Shown in pieces: positions 1-9,887 of a stretch of 64,000 nucleotides of DNA (position 1 is its first letter; each line of letters opens with the position of its first letter). This DNA comes from Acacia acuminata (Eukaryota > Streptophyta > Magnoliopsida > Fabales > Fabaceae). Made by a program: the position numbers and the translations under genes. The notes below the pieces were generated by a model. It ran no database searches. It was not told the origin of the DNA and saw only the letters and a list, made by a program, of their open reading frames with translations. The stretch is taken from NCBI GenBank assembly GCA_019022655.1, contig JAFJYI010000372.1, positions 490,528 to 554,527 of the forward strand. Direction: 5' to 3'.

Positions 1-608
1 GTGGTCCGACAACCCCACAAGACTACATAGAGATGTTCAACCCAACTTTCCCGTTCCTCGGTCATTCGCTTTTTAAGCCCGTTGACGACAACTTTTTTTG
101 CTGCCTCAGCTTGTCCGTTGGATTGTGGATGTTCCACGGAAGCGAAATGATGCTTTACATTAAGGGCGGACATCATTTGTTGGAAGCCTCTCGTCCATGA
201 ATTGTGTTCCATTGTCCGTGACTATTTTAGGGATTCCAAATCGTGATATAATATTCCTTTGCAAGAATTTCTGTACTCTTTCTGAGGTGATGGTCGCCAG
301 AGGTTCAGCTTTGATCCACTTAGTAAAGTAATCGACTGCGACGATCAGCCATTTCAACTGGCCTAGAGCTGCCTTAAACGGTCCCAATAAGTCCATGCCC
401 CATTTGTAGAATGGCCATGGAGCTGTGATCTGCGTCAACTCGGATGGTGGAACCCACATTATCTTGCCGTGTTTCTGGCAACTACTGCATCTCTGAACAT
501 GGTATTTAGCATCTTGCGCCATGGTAGGCCAATAATATACCGCCCGAACTGCTTTACGGGCCAAAGCTTTTGCCCCCATGTGTTGTCCATTTATGCCTTC
601 GTGGATTT
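1..608 (-). pseudogene. Integrase, split by a solo LTR (gypsy IN)
   Basis: From 608 leftward the minus strand encodes the rest of the HHCC zinc domain (HEGINGQHMGAKALARKAVR, YYWPTM, CSSCQKHG), then the catalytic core with GMDLLGPF (first Asp) and VTDNGTQF (second Asp). The glutamate region (HPQSNGQAEAAKK style) is readable near 75-155 in another frame. The preceding zinc-domain residues are at 2443-2510, so the protein is physically split by the insertion. The C-terminus lies outside the window. Confidence 0.85.
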
Positions 609-2442
609 CGTAAATGGAGCTATATACCCAAGAGGGGGGTGAATTGGGTATTTTAAAAAACTTTTCGAAAGTGCTGTTTTGACCAAGTAAAAACAGATTA
701 TACGAAGGAGGAAGGGAAGGAAAGCTTGCACAAGAGAAATTATCCTGGTTTGGTCTTATCCTTGACCTATATCCAGTCCCAAGCCACACTTGGGATTTTC
801 AATCCACTATACTCACAAACCGATTACAAACTCGTACTCAAGAGTAGTTCTCTCTCTAGAACTCACTCCCCTTACAAGTTGCAATCAATACACCCAACCA
901 CCAAGTCCCCGACTTGTGGTTATCTCAATCAATAAATGATTTACAGATAGAACTCTCTCACGAGAAGCGAGATAAAATGAACATCGAAGTACAAGTATCG
1001 ATTGATACAATACAGTGAAAGCTGAACACAATAAATGGCAATCAATAAATTTTTGCTCTCGTAGGTGTATCGGCTTGAGAAGAAGTTAATGAACTCTATT
1101 TATAGGTAGAGAACATTAAATGACCGTTGAATGATGAATCCAACCGTTGTAGGTGATTAGCATTAAGTCTCGGTCATCTTTCTCTCTCTAAACTCCAACT
1201 AATCCAGTGCTAATATGATCGATGTGGAACTCGAGGATTTGCCCGTTGGAGAAGAGTTTACTTGATGAAGAAAGCATTCTTGACCGTTGAGAATGCGTGT
1301 TTAGGTGGATTATCCAAAAGAAGGTTGATTTGCAGAAGTGCATTAAATGCACTGTACACTTTTTGCTTTATGGCTTTGACCTTCAATAATCTTCATCGTG
1401 CTAACCGAAATTCACTCAACAAACTTGTTAAACATAGTTGGGTTCATAAGTGAATGATTCATGAAAGCAATTAGAACAAACAAGAGTGATTTGCAAATTC
1501 GTATAATTCAAAAATTGGTTTCAAATAGCGTTGGTTACTCGAGTAAGTTCATCGTTACTCGAGTAAGTCAATGTGTGAGAGAGTCTTTTCTGCAGTATCC
1601 AAAGGATACTCGAGTAAGCAACTTCCAGAAGCAAACCTTCGAGACTTGAACTTTTGAAACCAAAGGCTTTACTCGAGTAAGCTAGTGGTGTACTCGAGTA
1701 AGCAACTATTTGCTTGAAAATTTTAAGTGTAAAATGCCTCTATCAAAGAGTATACATTTGTATCTTGGAGTAAGCAAGTTCAAGCCGAATGATGACTTCT
1801 CCGTATGGCCTCATACTCGAGTAAGCATATCCTTACTGGAGTATGCAACTCTTTTTCGAAAAAGTGTGAAGTCATTCCATGTCTATACTGGAGTAAACAA
1901 ATTCTTACTGGAGTAAACAAGAACATGAGTCAAGTTGAAAATCAGTTAAAGAGCTCATTACTCGAGTATAAAAACTCTTACTCGAGTATGCGAGTGTTAG
2001 GAAAACTTGGGAGCTCTCTGTAAGACCCTTTACTCGAGTATGCAAGTGTTTACTCGAGTATACACTCAAGTTCAAAAGTTCATTTGCTCTCTGTAAGTCC
2101 AATACTCGAGTATAGCGATCTATACTGCAGTGTTGACTTATCTTGAAAAGATTGGTTGCTCTCTGGTTGGCCTATACTCGAGTATACAAACCTATACTCG
2201 AGTAAGCCCCTTCTGTCAAAAACTCGATTGCTTTCTGAGACGTCTATACTCGAGTATGGCTATCCATACTGCAGTATTGACGTGTAAAATCCAATTGGTC
2301 AATCCTTTAACAGTCCTATACTCGAGTAAGCATTCCTTTACTCGAGTAAACAACTCGATAAATGGTTTTAGACAGATTTTGCAAAAACTTCAACACATGT
2401 TTACAATTGTTGTTAATCATCAAAACACATTGAGAACTAACA
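609..2442 (-). mobile_element. Solo LTR of a Sirevirus-type copia element
   Basis: The 1834-bp block matches the LTR ends of the copia elements at 29210-39936 and 53399-64000: minus-strand start TGTTAGTTCTCAATGTG, end GGGTATATAGCTCCA. It has no internal region. The 5-bp duplication GATTT at 604-608 and 2443-2447 brackets it exactly, so it is an insertion into the gypsy integrase followed by LTR-LTR recombination. A TATA box in minus orientation is at 1095-1106. The outermost dinucleotide at 609-610 reads CG instead of TG. Confidence 0.93.
1530..2350. repeat. 72-bp phased CTCGAG/CTGCAG palindrome array in the solo LTR
   Basis: CTCGAG starts at 1961, 2033, 2105, 2177, 2249 and 2321, exactly 72 bp apart. 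In each unit a second palindrome starts 20 bp later: CTCGAG at 1981, 2053, 2197 and 2341, CTGCAG at 2125 and 2269. Left of 1900 the array is degenerate, with pairs at 1538/1558 and 1816/1836 still 20 bp apart. Palindrome arms are mostly TTA...TAA or ATA...TAT. The array lies upstream of the LTR's TATA box in its transcription direction, i.e. in U3. Confidence 0.93.
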
Positions 2443-2946
2443 GATTTCTGCCAAAACGTATTGGGCCTGGTCTTCGTTGAGACATTTAGCCATGGGAGAA
2501 TGCACGCCTTTTCGATACAATTGATCGTTGACCATTACATAGGCGGCCGCTGTTCTGACTAGAGTCCTAGATTCGGCCGCATCCTCTGGGGTGATCCCCC
2601 TCTCCAGATAATCAGCAATTGGTTTTCTCCAATCACTCGAATCTGAAATCAACATCACGCAACTTGGTTCCGGTAGGTTCTGCTGGACAATTGTGTGGAG
2701 ATTTCCCGGGCACTTCGTGCTAGCGAGCTTCGAGAGAATGTCGGCTCTCGTATTTTCTCGCCCGAGGAATGTGCGCCACTTTGTCACCTCATCAAAATTT
2801 GTCATGATGTCTTTGACCTTTGTCAAATACTTAGCTAACAACGGCCCCTTCACTTGATAGGTCCCTTGGATCTGGGAAGCAACCAGCTGAGAGTCCGTGG
2901 ACACGCGCACTTGCCGAGCTCCGTTTTCTTTAGCCTCGCAAAGCAA
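2443..2946 (-). pseudogene. Second (archaeal-type) RNase H module and start of integrase
   Basis: The protein opens with the end of the RNase H module: VRVSTDSQLVASQIQG (catalytic D in TDS), YQVKGPLLAKYL, and NTRADILSKLAS with the last acidic residue. The C-terminal part (LYRKGVHSPMAKCLNEDQA) is the lead-in to the integrase zinc-binding domain. Reading then runs into the inserted solo LTR at 2442. A second RNase H behind the canonical one is the Tat hallmark. Confidence 0.8.
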
Positions 2947-3758
2947 CCGGCAATGAGGGCCTCATATTCAGCTGATTATTCGATGTCGGGAAGTCAAGTC
3001 GGAGAGAAAATTCCATTGCCACGCCTTCGGGGCTTTCCACAATAACTCCTGCACCACCTCCCTTTATGTTAGACGATCCGTCCACAAACACTTTCCATGG
3101 TTCAGCTCCCGTCTTCCCATTCTGAGCCGAGGTTAGCTCCACTAAGAAGTCAGCCAAAGCCTGTGACTTGATTGCCTGTCGGGCCTCATAAGTGATATCA
3201 AACTCGGACAATTCAATTGCCCAAGCTATCATCCTGCCAGCTAAGTCTGGTTTATGTAAAACTTGTTGTATGGGTTGATTCGTCCTTACCACGATCGAAT
3301 GGCCAAGGAAATAATGGCGAAGTCGTCTTGCTGTCGTTAATAGCGCAAATCCATTTTCTCCAGTTTCTGATACCTGAACTCGGAACCTTGCAGAGCCCGA
3401 CTCACGAAGTACACTGGTTTTCGTCGTCGTCGTCGTATCTCGAACTAAAATCGCACTTACCGCCTTTTTCGCAACCGACAAATACGAAACAAATTCTCCC
3501 GACTTCCGCCGGGATAATGCGCGAAGATGCCAAGCATTGCTTTATTCTCGTTAAACGCTTCTTCACACTCCGAGTTCCACTCTTCCCGAGCTTCCTTCTT
3601 CAAGAGTTTAAAGAATGGGAGGGATTTTTACGCGACTTGGGCAAGAACCTTGTCAAGGCCGCCAATCGCCCGTCAACTGTTGCAATTCTTCTTGTTTGCC
3701 GGGGTTTCATTTCCATCACGGCCCCGCACTTTTTTTCGGGTTAGCTTCAATGCCTCGG
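2930..3758 (-). pseudogene. RT-RNase H connection and RNase H (gypsy)
   Basis: The frame 2930-3481 reads ARRLRHYFLGHSIVVRTNQP, then GRMIAWAIELSEFDITYEAR, the usual region after the RNase H active site. It continues with WKVFVDGSSNIKGGGAGVIV, whose D is the first acidic residue of the second (archaeal-like) RNase H module. Between 3482 and 3758 the connection domain (palm/thumb end and GEFVSYL-like stretch) is readable only in broken frames. Confidence 0.75.
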
Positions 3759-4777
3759 TTAGTCAAGAGAAAACCCAAGAATTTTCCGACGGAACTCGAA
3801 AGCACATTTTGTCGGATTCAAACGAATTCGATGCCTCCTCAACTTTTCGAATGTTTGTTGCAGATCATGAACATGGTCATTCTGCTCTTTAGATTTTACT
3901 ATCATATCGTCAATGTAGACTTCCACATTTTTTCCCAGCTGATCCGAAAAGACTTTTGTCATCATTCTCTGATAAGTCGCCCCGCATTCTTGAGGCCAAA
4001 AGGCATCACATTATAGCGATAATTCGCATTGTCTCGTGATAAATGCCGTTTTCTCTTGATCATCGGGATGCATGGCGATCTGGTTGTATCCGAGTATGCA
4101 TCCATGAATGACAAAAGTTGAAAGCCGGTCGATTGGTCAACCAATTGGTCAATGTTGGGCATGGGAAATGCATCCTTGGGACATACCTTGTTCAAGTCTT
4201 TGTAGTCCGAACATACGCGCCATTTTCCGTTCGGCTTTTTAACCATGACCACGTTAGACAACCACGTCGTGTATTGCACTTCCCTAATAAATCCGGCTGT
4301 GATCAACTCCTGGACATGCGCTTGCAAGGCTTTACCTCGATCTGCACCCTGTTTCCTCTTTTTTTGAGCTATCGGGTTTGACCCATGGTGGATGGCCAAT
4401 TTGTGACAACAAAACTCGGGGTCAATCCCAGGAATTTCAGATGGCGTCCATGCAAATACGTCTTTGTTCGCTCGCAAGAACAACTCCAATTTTGCTCGCA
4501 TCTCGGAATCCAATGTCTTTTCGACTTTGGTGGTCTGCTCTGGTTCATCTCCCAGGACGAAATCTTCTGTTTCTTCATTAGGTTCGGACCTTTGCATCTT
4601 GTCCTCTTCCCTTAAGTCTAACTCTACTATGTAAACAGACTTATTATCCACCTTCCTTTCACCTCCCTTGGCAGGTTCCGTCTTTGGAGTTTTGCTTTCC
4701 TTTACCGCTTCAAAGTAACATTGCCGAGAGTCTCTTTGATCTCCTTTAATGGTAACGACCTGATTCTCTCTCGTCAT
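3759..4777 (-). pseudogene. Reverse transcriptase (gypsy RT), frame-broken
   Basis: Frame pieces 3962-4777 and 3759-3965 together cover RT. Visible blocks are the linker ending in CCHKLAIHHGSNPIAQKKR, then FIREVQYTTWLSNVVMVKKP, NGKWRVCSDYKDLNKVCPKD, SFMDAYS, YNVMPFGLKNAG and the catalytic YIDDMIVKS (YXDD box). The frame shifts after SFMDAYS at about 4094, at a CAG/CTG site, and after NAG at about 3985, in a G run. Both breaks are single-base. Confidence 0.85.
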
Positions 4778-4789
4778 AAAATTTCAACT

Positions 4790-5246
4790 TCGGTGATTAG
4801 AAGATACCAACATGTTCCAGTCATGGATAGTCGGTCGTCCGAGGATAATATTGTATAGAGACGGAAATCGGCCACAACGAAACGAACTATCACGACTTGA
4901 ACGCCTCCTTCGTCCCCAACGTCAATTTGAGGTCGATGTATCCCTTTGGACGGGTGTCTTCTCCATTAAAACCTGTTAGGGTGGTCCTACATGGTTTCAG
5001 GTCTTTTGAATCGAACCGCATGCATTTAAATGCATCCCAGAGGATTATGTCCACCGCGCTTCCACTATCTATAAAAATCTTCTTAACTCGGCAGTCTCCG
5101 ATGATTCCGGTTATGACGAGCCCGTCGTGATGTCCCGGCATCACATCCTCCAAGTCTTCTTCGGTAAACCCGAGCATTCGCAAATTTGGTTTTGCATATT
5201 CCCTTTTAAACCTCGGACGGTCAACTACAGATAGAACCTCTTTCAA
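4790..5246 (-). pseudogene. Retroviral-type aspartic protease (gypsy PR)
   Basis: The open part (4890-5246, 118 codons) carries the active-site block IFIDSGSAVDIILWDAF, with the catalytic Asp in D-S-G. The C-terminal hallmark ILGRPTIHDWNML is readable just downstream at about 4800-4850, in a shifted frame. The enzyme would cleave Gag-Pol. It needs the frame change to join RT, so I treat it as broken. Confidence 0.75.
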
Positions 5247-5816
5247 GTATTTCTTTCTTTGATTGGCGGAATCTCCTCCTCCGCCGAAACCTCCAACAAT
5301 CCCGTTGCAGTCATATTTTGACTCGGGAAACTCGTCATGTGCGTCTCTTCCTTTCTTCTGTTCTCGCCTTTTCTTTTCGGCTGGCGGACTTTTACTTCAT
5401 TCTCCTCCACGCTTACCCTACCGCCCTTGCGTTTGGATTAGATATTTACGGAGCTTCCCCTCTCGAATGAAATTTTCGATGGCGTCCCTCAAATCCCAAC
5501 AGACATCCGTTGTATGTCCGTGTTGGTCATGAAATTCACAATACCAGGACTTGTCCGAGTGTGCTCATTCCGCAACGGGCGTGGTCGTTCTCGCTTTTTC
5601 ATCTCGGTCAAGGAGACTTCCTTCCGAGACTTGGGCCCGAGATACTTTTAGTGGGCGTATCGGTCATATCTTCCTTCGCTCTTCCTCCTCGAGGTTTAGT
5701 ATCCCTTCGTCCTCGAGATTCTTGTCGTTCGGGTTGTATCGTTCCTTCCCTCGGGGAGATGGACTCCTCCGCTTGTCCCGTGGTGCATGGCTCATAATAT
5801 CCATCTCGTTCCAGCT
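5247..5816 (-). pseudogene. gag C-terminus with zinc-knuckle-like motif, frame-broken
   Basis: Translation of the minus strand in alternating frames continues gag. About 5502-5545 encodes a C-x2-H-x4-H-x4-C cluster (CEFHDQHGHTTDVC), followed by WDLRDAIENFIREGKL, a block that is standard at the end of Tat-type gag. Stops and frame changes interrupt it. The segment bridges gag and protease. Confidence 0.65.
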
Positions 5817-6971
5817 CTATGTACGTCTTTGATCGATCTCGAATTCTGCCGCGTTTTGGGACGTCGCTTTACGACCGACTTCTTCAAACGTGAGGATTTG
5901 TCCGGAGCCGGCTATGATGCAATGCAAATGTACGTCTTCCTTTAACCCCGGAACTTGTATCGCCGTGTCCTTAAAGCGCTCCAAATACTTTTGCACCGTT
6001 TCCCCAGGTGATTGCTTCACCTGATCTAACTGGAACTCGGTTTTGGGTTGCTTCCTACTCGTGGCGAAGTTGAGCAAGAATTTCTTCTCCAAATCCTTCA
6101 AGTCCGAGACTGAGTTTTCTGGCAAGGTGTTGAACCATATTTGGGCTGGTCCACGTAGCGTTCCTGCAAACAACCGGGGTACCACGGGCCCCGAATATCC
6201 TTTGACCATGATCTCCATTTTGAAATTGCCCACGTGCACTTGTGGGTCCTGGGTTCCATCGTATTTCGGGAAATCTTTGGTGTCTAGGCCTCTTGGATAA
6301 GGCGCGACCATTATTTTGGCCGTAAAGGGAGTCGCGACTTTCTCCTCCTCATCTGAGCTTGCATCCGATGACGGCGACGCAACGTCTTTTTTAGAAAGGT
6401 TTTGTTGTTGGAGCCTCTCTTTGTCTTTTTTCGACGTCCCGACCGAAGATCTTTCCTTTCGAATGTTATCAATGTTGTCGTGATTGGCCACTATCCGATC
6501 TTGTCTCTTCTTGCTTTTGGCTTCCCGTGTATCATTCCTCATCTCGGGAGTGTCTTCTCCATGATCTGTCTGTGACGTCCCAATATTCCGAGATGTTGGG
6601 ATGCCATTTTGGCTTGGGTCCACATTGCTTTTTCCTGCGTTGCCGTCATGATCCTTGGTTTGTTCAGCTTGACATCCGACTAATTTCTTGAATTCTTCCT
6701 CGCGGCAGTACATCTCTTCTCTCATAACCCGGACGTCCTCCTCCCTTTGTAATCGATTCCGTGTTTCCATCTCGTCTATTCTATCCAATACGGAACCAAG
6801 GGTGGTTCGTAATAGTTGAATATCGGGGTTGACCACTTCAAGGGTTTCGGTTCTTTGGATAACGACATTTTCGGGGGTGGAGAATTCGCCGTGTCCGACG
6901 TCTCGCCGGTTTCTACCAACACTTGTTCTTCGTCCGGGTTCATCGGGCCCCCTGTTGTGACGTTTGTCCAT
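5817..6971 (-). CDS. gag polyprotein N-terminal and capsid region (gypsy)
   Basis: An open frame of 384 codons. Residues about 1-190 are charged and low-complexity with many K/E/R/D runs. From about residue 225 comes the conserved plant Retrotrans_gag segment (PKYDGTQDPQVHVGNF, then a W-containing FNTLP stretch, and SPGETVQKYLERFKD). This is the capsid-like domain that builds the intracellular particle. The chosen start is the first ATG after the PBS leader. The frame ends at 5817, while the zinc-knuckle part lies downstream in other frames. Confidence 0.85.
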   Translation of the reverse strand: MDKRHNRGPDEPGRRTSVGRNRRDVGHGEFSTPENVVIQRTETLEVVNPDIQLLRTTLGSVLDRIDEMETRNRLQREEDVRVMREEMYCREEEFKKLVGCQAEQTKDHDGNAGKSNVDPSQNGIPTSRNIGTSQTDHGEDTPEMRNDTREAKSKKRQDRIVANHDNIDNIRKERSSVGTSKKDKERLQQQNLSKKDVASPSSDASSDEEEKVATPFTAKIMVAPYPRGLDTKDFPKYDGTQDPQVHVGNFKMEIMVKGYSGPVVPRLFAGTLRGPAQIWFNTLPENSVSDLKDLEKKFLLNFATSRKQPKTEFQLDQVKQSPGETVQKYLERFKDTAIQVPGLKEDVHLHCIIAGSGQILTFEEVGRKATSQNAAEFEIDQRRT

Positions 6972-7095
6972 CGTGTTATTCTGGTTGTTCTTCTAGCAAT
7001 TGGTTTTGCCGAGTTGTTGTACCACGTCCTCTTGTATTCGCCATTTGCTATGATAGGTTCGTAGCTTTATGGTATGGGATTCGAAGTTTACTCGG

Positions 7096-7113
7096 TCCCC
7101 ACAGACGGCGCCA
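7096..7113 (-). other. Primer binding site of the gypsy element
   Basis: Minus-strand sequence TGGCGCCGTCTGTGGGGA begins one base inside the LTR end. TGGCGCC followed by a GGGGA block is the usual form of primer binding sites in plant gypsy elements. It fixes the LTR boundary at 7115. Confidence 0.75.
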
Positions 7114-7114
7114 A

Positions 7115-7490
7115 TGTTCCGATATGGAACATTAATGTCCCTGCCCTTGAGGCTGGTTAGCTTTCAATATAGGATCTGGTAGGCTTACCCAGTGTTATCT
7201 ATGGCGCAGATAACAATGGACAAGATGATCACTGTACACAGTAGAGGTGTGGGGTGTGTGCACAGTGGGACGATATGTAAAGAGTAGGAGAGAATGTGTG
7301 TACCGTTCACCGGGGTATGCCCCTATTTATAACCAAGCCGGGTCGGTCCGACTCTCTAGGTAGCATATTCCCATGATGTCGCGTGCTGTGCCCCCACTCC
7401 CTGCACTACTATGGTAGTGGGGATAACCGTGGGGCAGTTGGCCATCTAGTGGGCTTGACCTACTCTGGCCCATTTCCGAGGTCCATAACA
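7115..7490 (-). repeat. 5' LTR of the Tat-type gypsy element
   Basis: On the minus strand the LTR starts TGTTATGGACC near 7490 and ends in GGAACA at 7115, directly before the primer binding site, giving 376 bp with TG...CA ends. A TATA-like TTATAAATA lies at 7324-7332 in the correct orientation, inside the LTR. The 3' partner LTR is off the window, so divergence and age cannot be measured. Confidence 0.75.
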
Positions 7491-8090
7491 ATTTAGTTGC
7501 ATTATGGTTCATGAATCACACAATTTATTGTACATTTTAAACTAAATATATATATATATATATATATATGTATAGAAGAAAATCAATATATATTAAATAC
7601 AAATTGCGACGGATTTTTTTCTCACAAATTCTATCGTTATTTTAGTATTTTTCTAGTTGTGTAAGAGGATGTATTGCATCAATTCAGTAATACTTATTAT
7701 GGAATATTATAGTTATCCATCAATATATATTTTAATCTCAATGTTGTTAGGCTTAGGCCCTAATCCACCAAAGGTAGACTAGGTGTATTCCAATAGTCAT
7801 AAATAGTAATCCCCCAAAATGTGTATAAAAAACATTCTCCAAAATAATTTCACTGTCTTGTTTGAGAAATACCAAGGACTGGTGAATGTGCATTAATCAA
7901 ATTAAGATTTTAAGTGGTAAGTAGTAATAAACTAGTGGAGCCATGTATAAATATACAAACCTACCTTCTGAAAAATAGGAGAATTGGTGGGCCAGATGTG
8001 TTTCAGATATTATAAATTAGTTAATTGAAAAATGATGGAATTTATTTCCCACATTGCATGGAACCCTATGTGATTAGTTATAAAAGAAAA
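7491..8090. other. AT-rich intergenic sequence
   Basis: Outside the gypsy LTR the sequence is unique-looking and AT-rich, with an (AT)n run at about 7542-7570. I see no coding potential, RNA gene or clear repeat boundary here. Confidence 0.5.
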
Positions 8091-8638
8091 GGGAAAATCC
8101 CCTCAAGGCCCAAATTACTAAAATATTGTTAAAAAAAGCTCAAAAAAAGTCACATGTCAAGTATTATTTCAAAAAAATATAGTTGTTAACATATACTGAT
8201 TTAGTTGTTAATGTTGTATTGATATAGTTGTTGACGTTTCGAAATAATACCAAAAGAGGTTCTAGGGTCTTTTTTGACATGTGACTTTTTTTGGACCTAT
8301 TTTGATAATACTCCCTCTAGTTCTTATTATAAGGCATCAACTAATAATTCTCACAAATGAATAAAAACCGTTAAAGTCAATAAAATTGTCCTACAATTTA
8401 AGTAACTTTCAATATTACCCCTACAAATTACACAAAACTCTAATATTATATTAATTATTACTCTCACCTACTACCCTTATTAATTAAGGACATTTATGGA
8501 AAAAAATAATAATTAATGCTCTTTGAAAACAAGCAAGTGCCTTATAAAAAAAACCATATGCAATTGCTAGTTAGTGCTTTATAATAAGGATCGGAGGGGA
8601 TATTTTGGTAACCTGGACCCTTGAGGGAGATTTTCTCT
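8091..8638. mobile_element. Inverted-repeat MITE with a nested Stowaway
   Basis: The left arm (GAAAATCCCCTCAAGGCCC... at about 8093) and right arm (ending CCCTTGAGGGAGATTTTC at about 8637) are reverse complements for roughly 70 bp, down to GTCACATGTCAA. The right arm is continuous only if the insert 8311-8600 plus one TA is removed. The family is not recognised and no convincing TSD is visible. Confidence 0.75.
8311..8600. mobile_element. Stowaway-like MITE (TA target duplication)
   Basis: The termini CTCCCTCTAGTTCTTATTAT and (reverse complement of the right end) TCCCCTCCGATCCTTATTAT form about 26-bp imperfect TIRs, flanked by TA on both sides (8309-8310, 8601-8602). CTCCCTC ends with TA duplication are the Stowaway (Tc1/mariner) signature. 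It sits in the right arm of the older MITE 8091-8638. Confidence 0.88.
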
Positions 8639-8640
8639 AA

Positions 8641-8768
8641 GCGTAAGTTTGGTTTGGGGGAGGGGAGGAGAAAATGGGACCAAAATTCAGTGTAGTGAGG
8701 CCCACAAAATTTTTCTCTCCATCACCTTTTTTCTCTCCCCTCCCCCTTCCCTCAAACTAAACTTACCC
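8641..8768. mobile_element. Tourist-like MITE (TAA target duplication)
   Basis: A 128-bp element whose ends GCGTAAGTTTGGTTTG and GGGTAAGTTTAGTTTG (right end, reverse complement) form a long hairpin with G-rich and C-rich arms. TAA at 8638-8640 and 8769-8771 fits the 3-bp duplication of PIF/Harbinger Tourist elements. It abuts the larger MITE to its left. Confidence 0.75.
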
Positions 8769-8836
8769 TAAAAGAAATGACATGAGCGAGGTATATTGGA
8801 AATTCAATTCTCCCCCATTTGTACCGGGGCCACCAC

Positions 8837-9115
8837 GGAATCAGATTCAGAGCTCGTTGATCGTCTGTACGGACGAGATTTGGATCGATCTAGATCTTTT
8901 TTTTTTTTTTTTCGTTTTTATTTTTTTCTACATAAAAAATCATTTTTTCAAAAAATGTTAGTTGAGATATCATCTTTATTTTAGATTCTCTACCCATTAA
9001 AATTATTTTTGATAAAAAATACAAAAGTAAAAAAAAAGATCTGGACGGTCCAGATCTCGTCCGTACGGACGAGCAGGGAGAGCTCATCTGTAGGACGAGC
9101 TCTGAATCCGGTTCT
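8837..9115. mobile_element. Mutator-like MITE with 10-bp direct flanks
   Basis: A 279-bp foldback. The left end GGAATCAGATTCAGAGCTCG and the reverse complement of the right end AGAACCGGATTCAGAGCTCG pair, as do inner blocks around GTACGGACGAGAT. GGGCCACCAC occurs at both 8827-8836 and 9116-9125, compatible with a 9-10-bp MULE duplication. Homopolymer T/A runs occupy the loop. Confidence 0.78.
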
Positions 9116-9466
9116 GGGCCACCACCTGATGTACGGAAAAAAGCAACTTTACTATTCCGTCGTACTCGTATTATTTCATGCAAAACTGCATGTGCACTAC
9201 AATAATGTATGGACCATATATTACTGACGTGGAATTAAATGCACACATTTTCTAATAAACATACAACTTAATTATAAAAAATGTTTGTTAATTAGATTCT
9301 TGCCTTTTTAGTGGGGATATATACATGAAAGCTCAAATTCATGCTTTCCCATCAAGATATAATTATTGGAGCAATTTCTTCTTTAACTTCTCATCTAAAA
9401 AGATTTGCGTCTGAGATTTACTGTTTCATAGATCGTTTTCAATACTCAGAGTTCATCAAGATAAAT

Positions 9467-9749
9467 GCAATAACATCAATATAGGATCGCACTTTTTTTT
9501 CCCTCAGCAAAAGAAGTCCATTTTATCAACCATAAAAAAACATATTACACACATTAATCCCCTCAAAAGCAAAGGAAAAAAAAAAAAAGCACATAAACCA
9601 CCACTCCTCATAAAATGCAATAACATCAATATAGGATCGCACTTTTTTTTTTTCCTTAGCAAAAGAAGTCCATTTTATCAACCATAAAAAAAAAAAAAAA
9701 ATTTTATCACACATTAATCCCCTTAAAAAAAAAAAAAAAAATTACACAC

Positions 9750-9791
<42 letters not shown>

Positions 9792-9815
9792 AGCACATAA
9801 ACCACCACTCCTCAT
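9467..9815. repeat. Tandem duplication of a ~150-bp unit plus poly-A expansion
   Basis: The block beginning TGCAATAACATCAATATAGG (about 9467) recurs at about 9618, and the closing words AGCACATAAACCACCACTCC occur after each. The second copy is stretched by A runs (9700-9790), one over 35 bases. It lies just downstream of the glycosyltransferase stop codon. The homopolymers are likely poorly resolved. Confidence 0.8.
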
Positions 9816-9887
9816 CCTAGGATCCCACATTGAAGGCTCCATAATGATCATTAAAAACTGCCAGTAAGTTGAAGCAAACATTATTGT

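Larger units (their letters stand above)
1..7490 (-). mobile_element. Ty3/gypsy retrotransposon, Tat-type, 5' LTR to integrase (3' end outside window)
   Basis: Read on the minus strand, the order is LTR, PBS, gag, protease, reverse transcriptase, RNase H, a second RNase H-like module and integrase. This is the Ty3/gypsy order, and the duplicated RNase H is typical of the Tat lineage. The 5' LTR is at the right end and the 3' LTR lies beyond position 1. Coding frames are broken at several points, and a solo copia LTR (609-2442) splits the integrase. The copy is therefore defective. Assignment to the gypsy superfamily is secure; Tat rests on the second RNase H and gag style. Confidence 0.9.

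Noticed and set aside
1530..2350. Regular 72-bp repeats with near-constant spacers resembling a CRISPR array
   Set aside because: The sequence is plant nuclear, units lie inside a retrotransposon LTR with TSD, spacers are themselves homologous repeats, and there are no cas genes.
3217..3892. Plus-strand open frames of 121-175 codons over the gypsy RT/RNase H region
   Set aside because: They are antisense to recognisable RT-RNase H coding sequence on the minus strand and show no domain of their own.
1..7490. Endogenous pararetrovirus (caulimovirid) insertion
   Set aside because: An LTR, PBS, integrase and gypsy domain order are present; no movement-protein-like region was seen.
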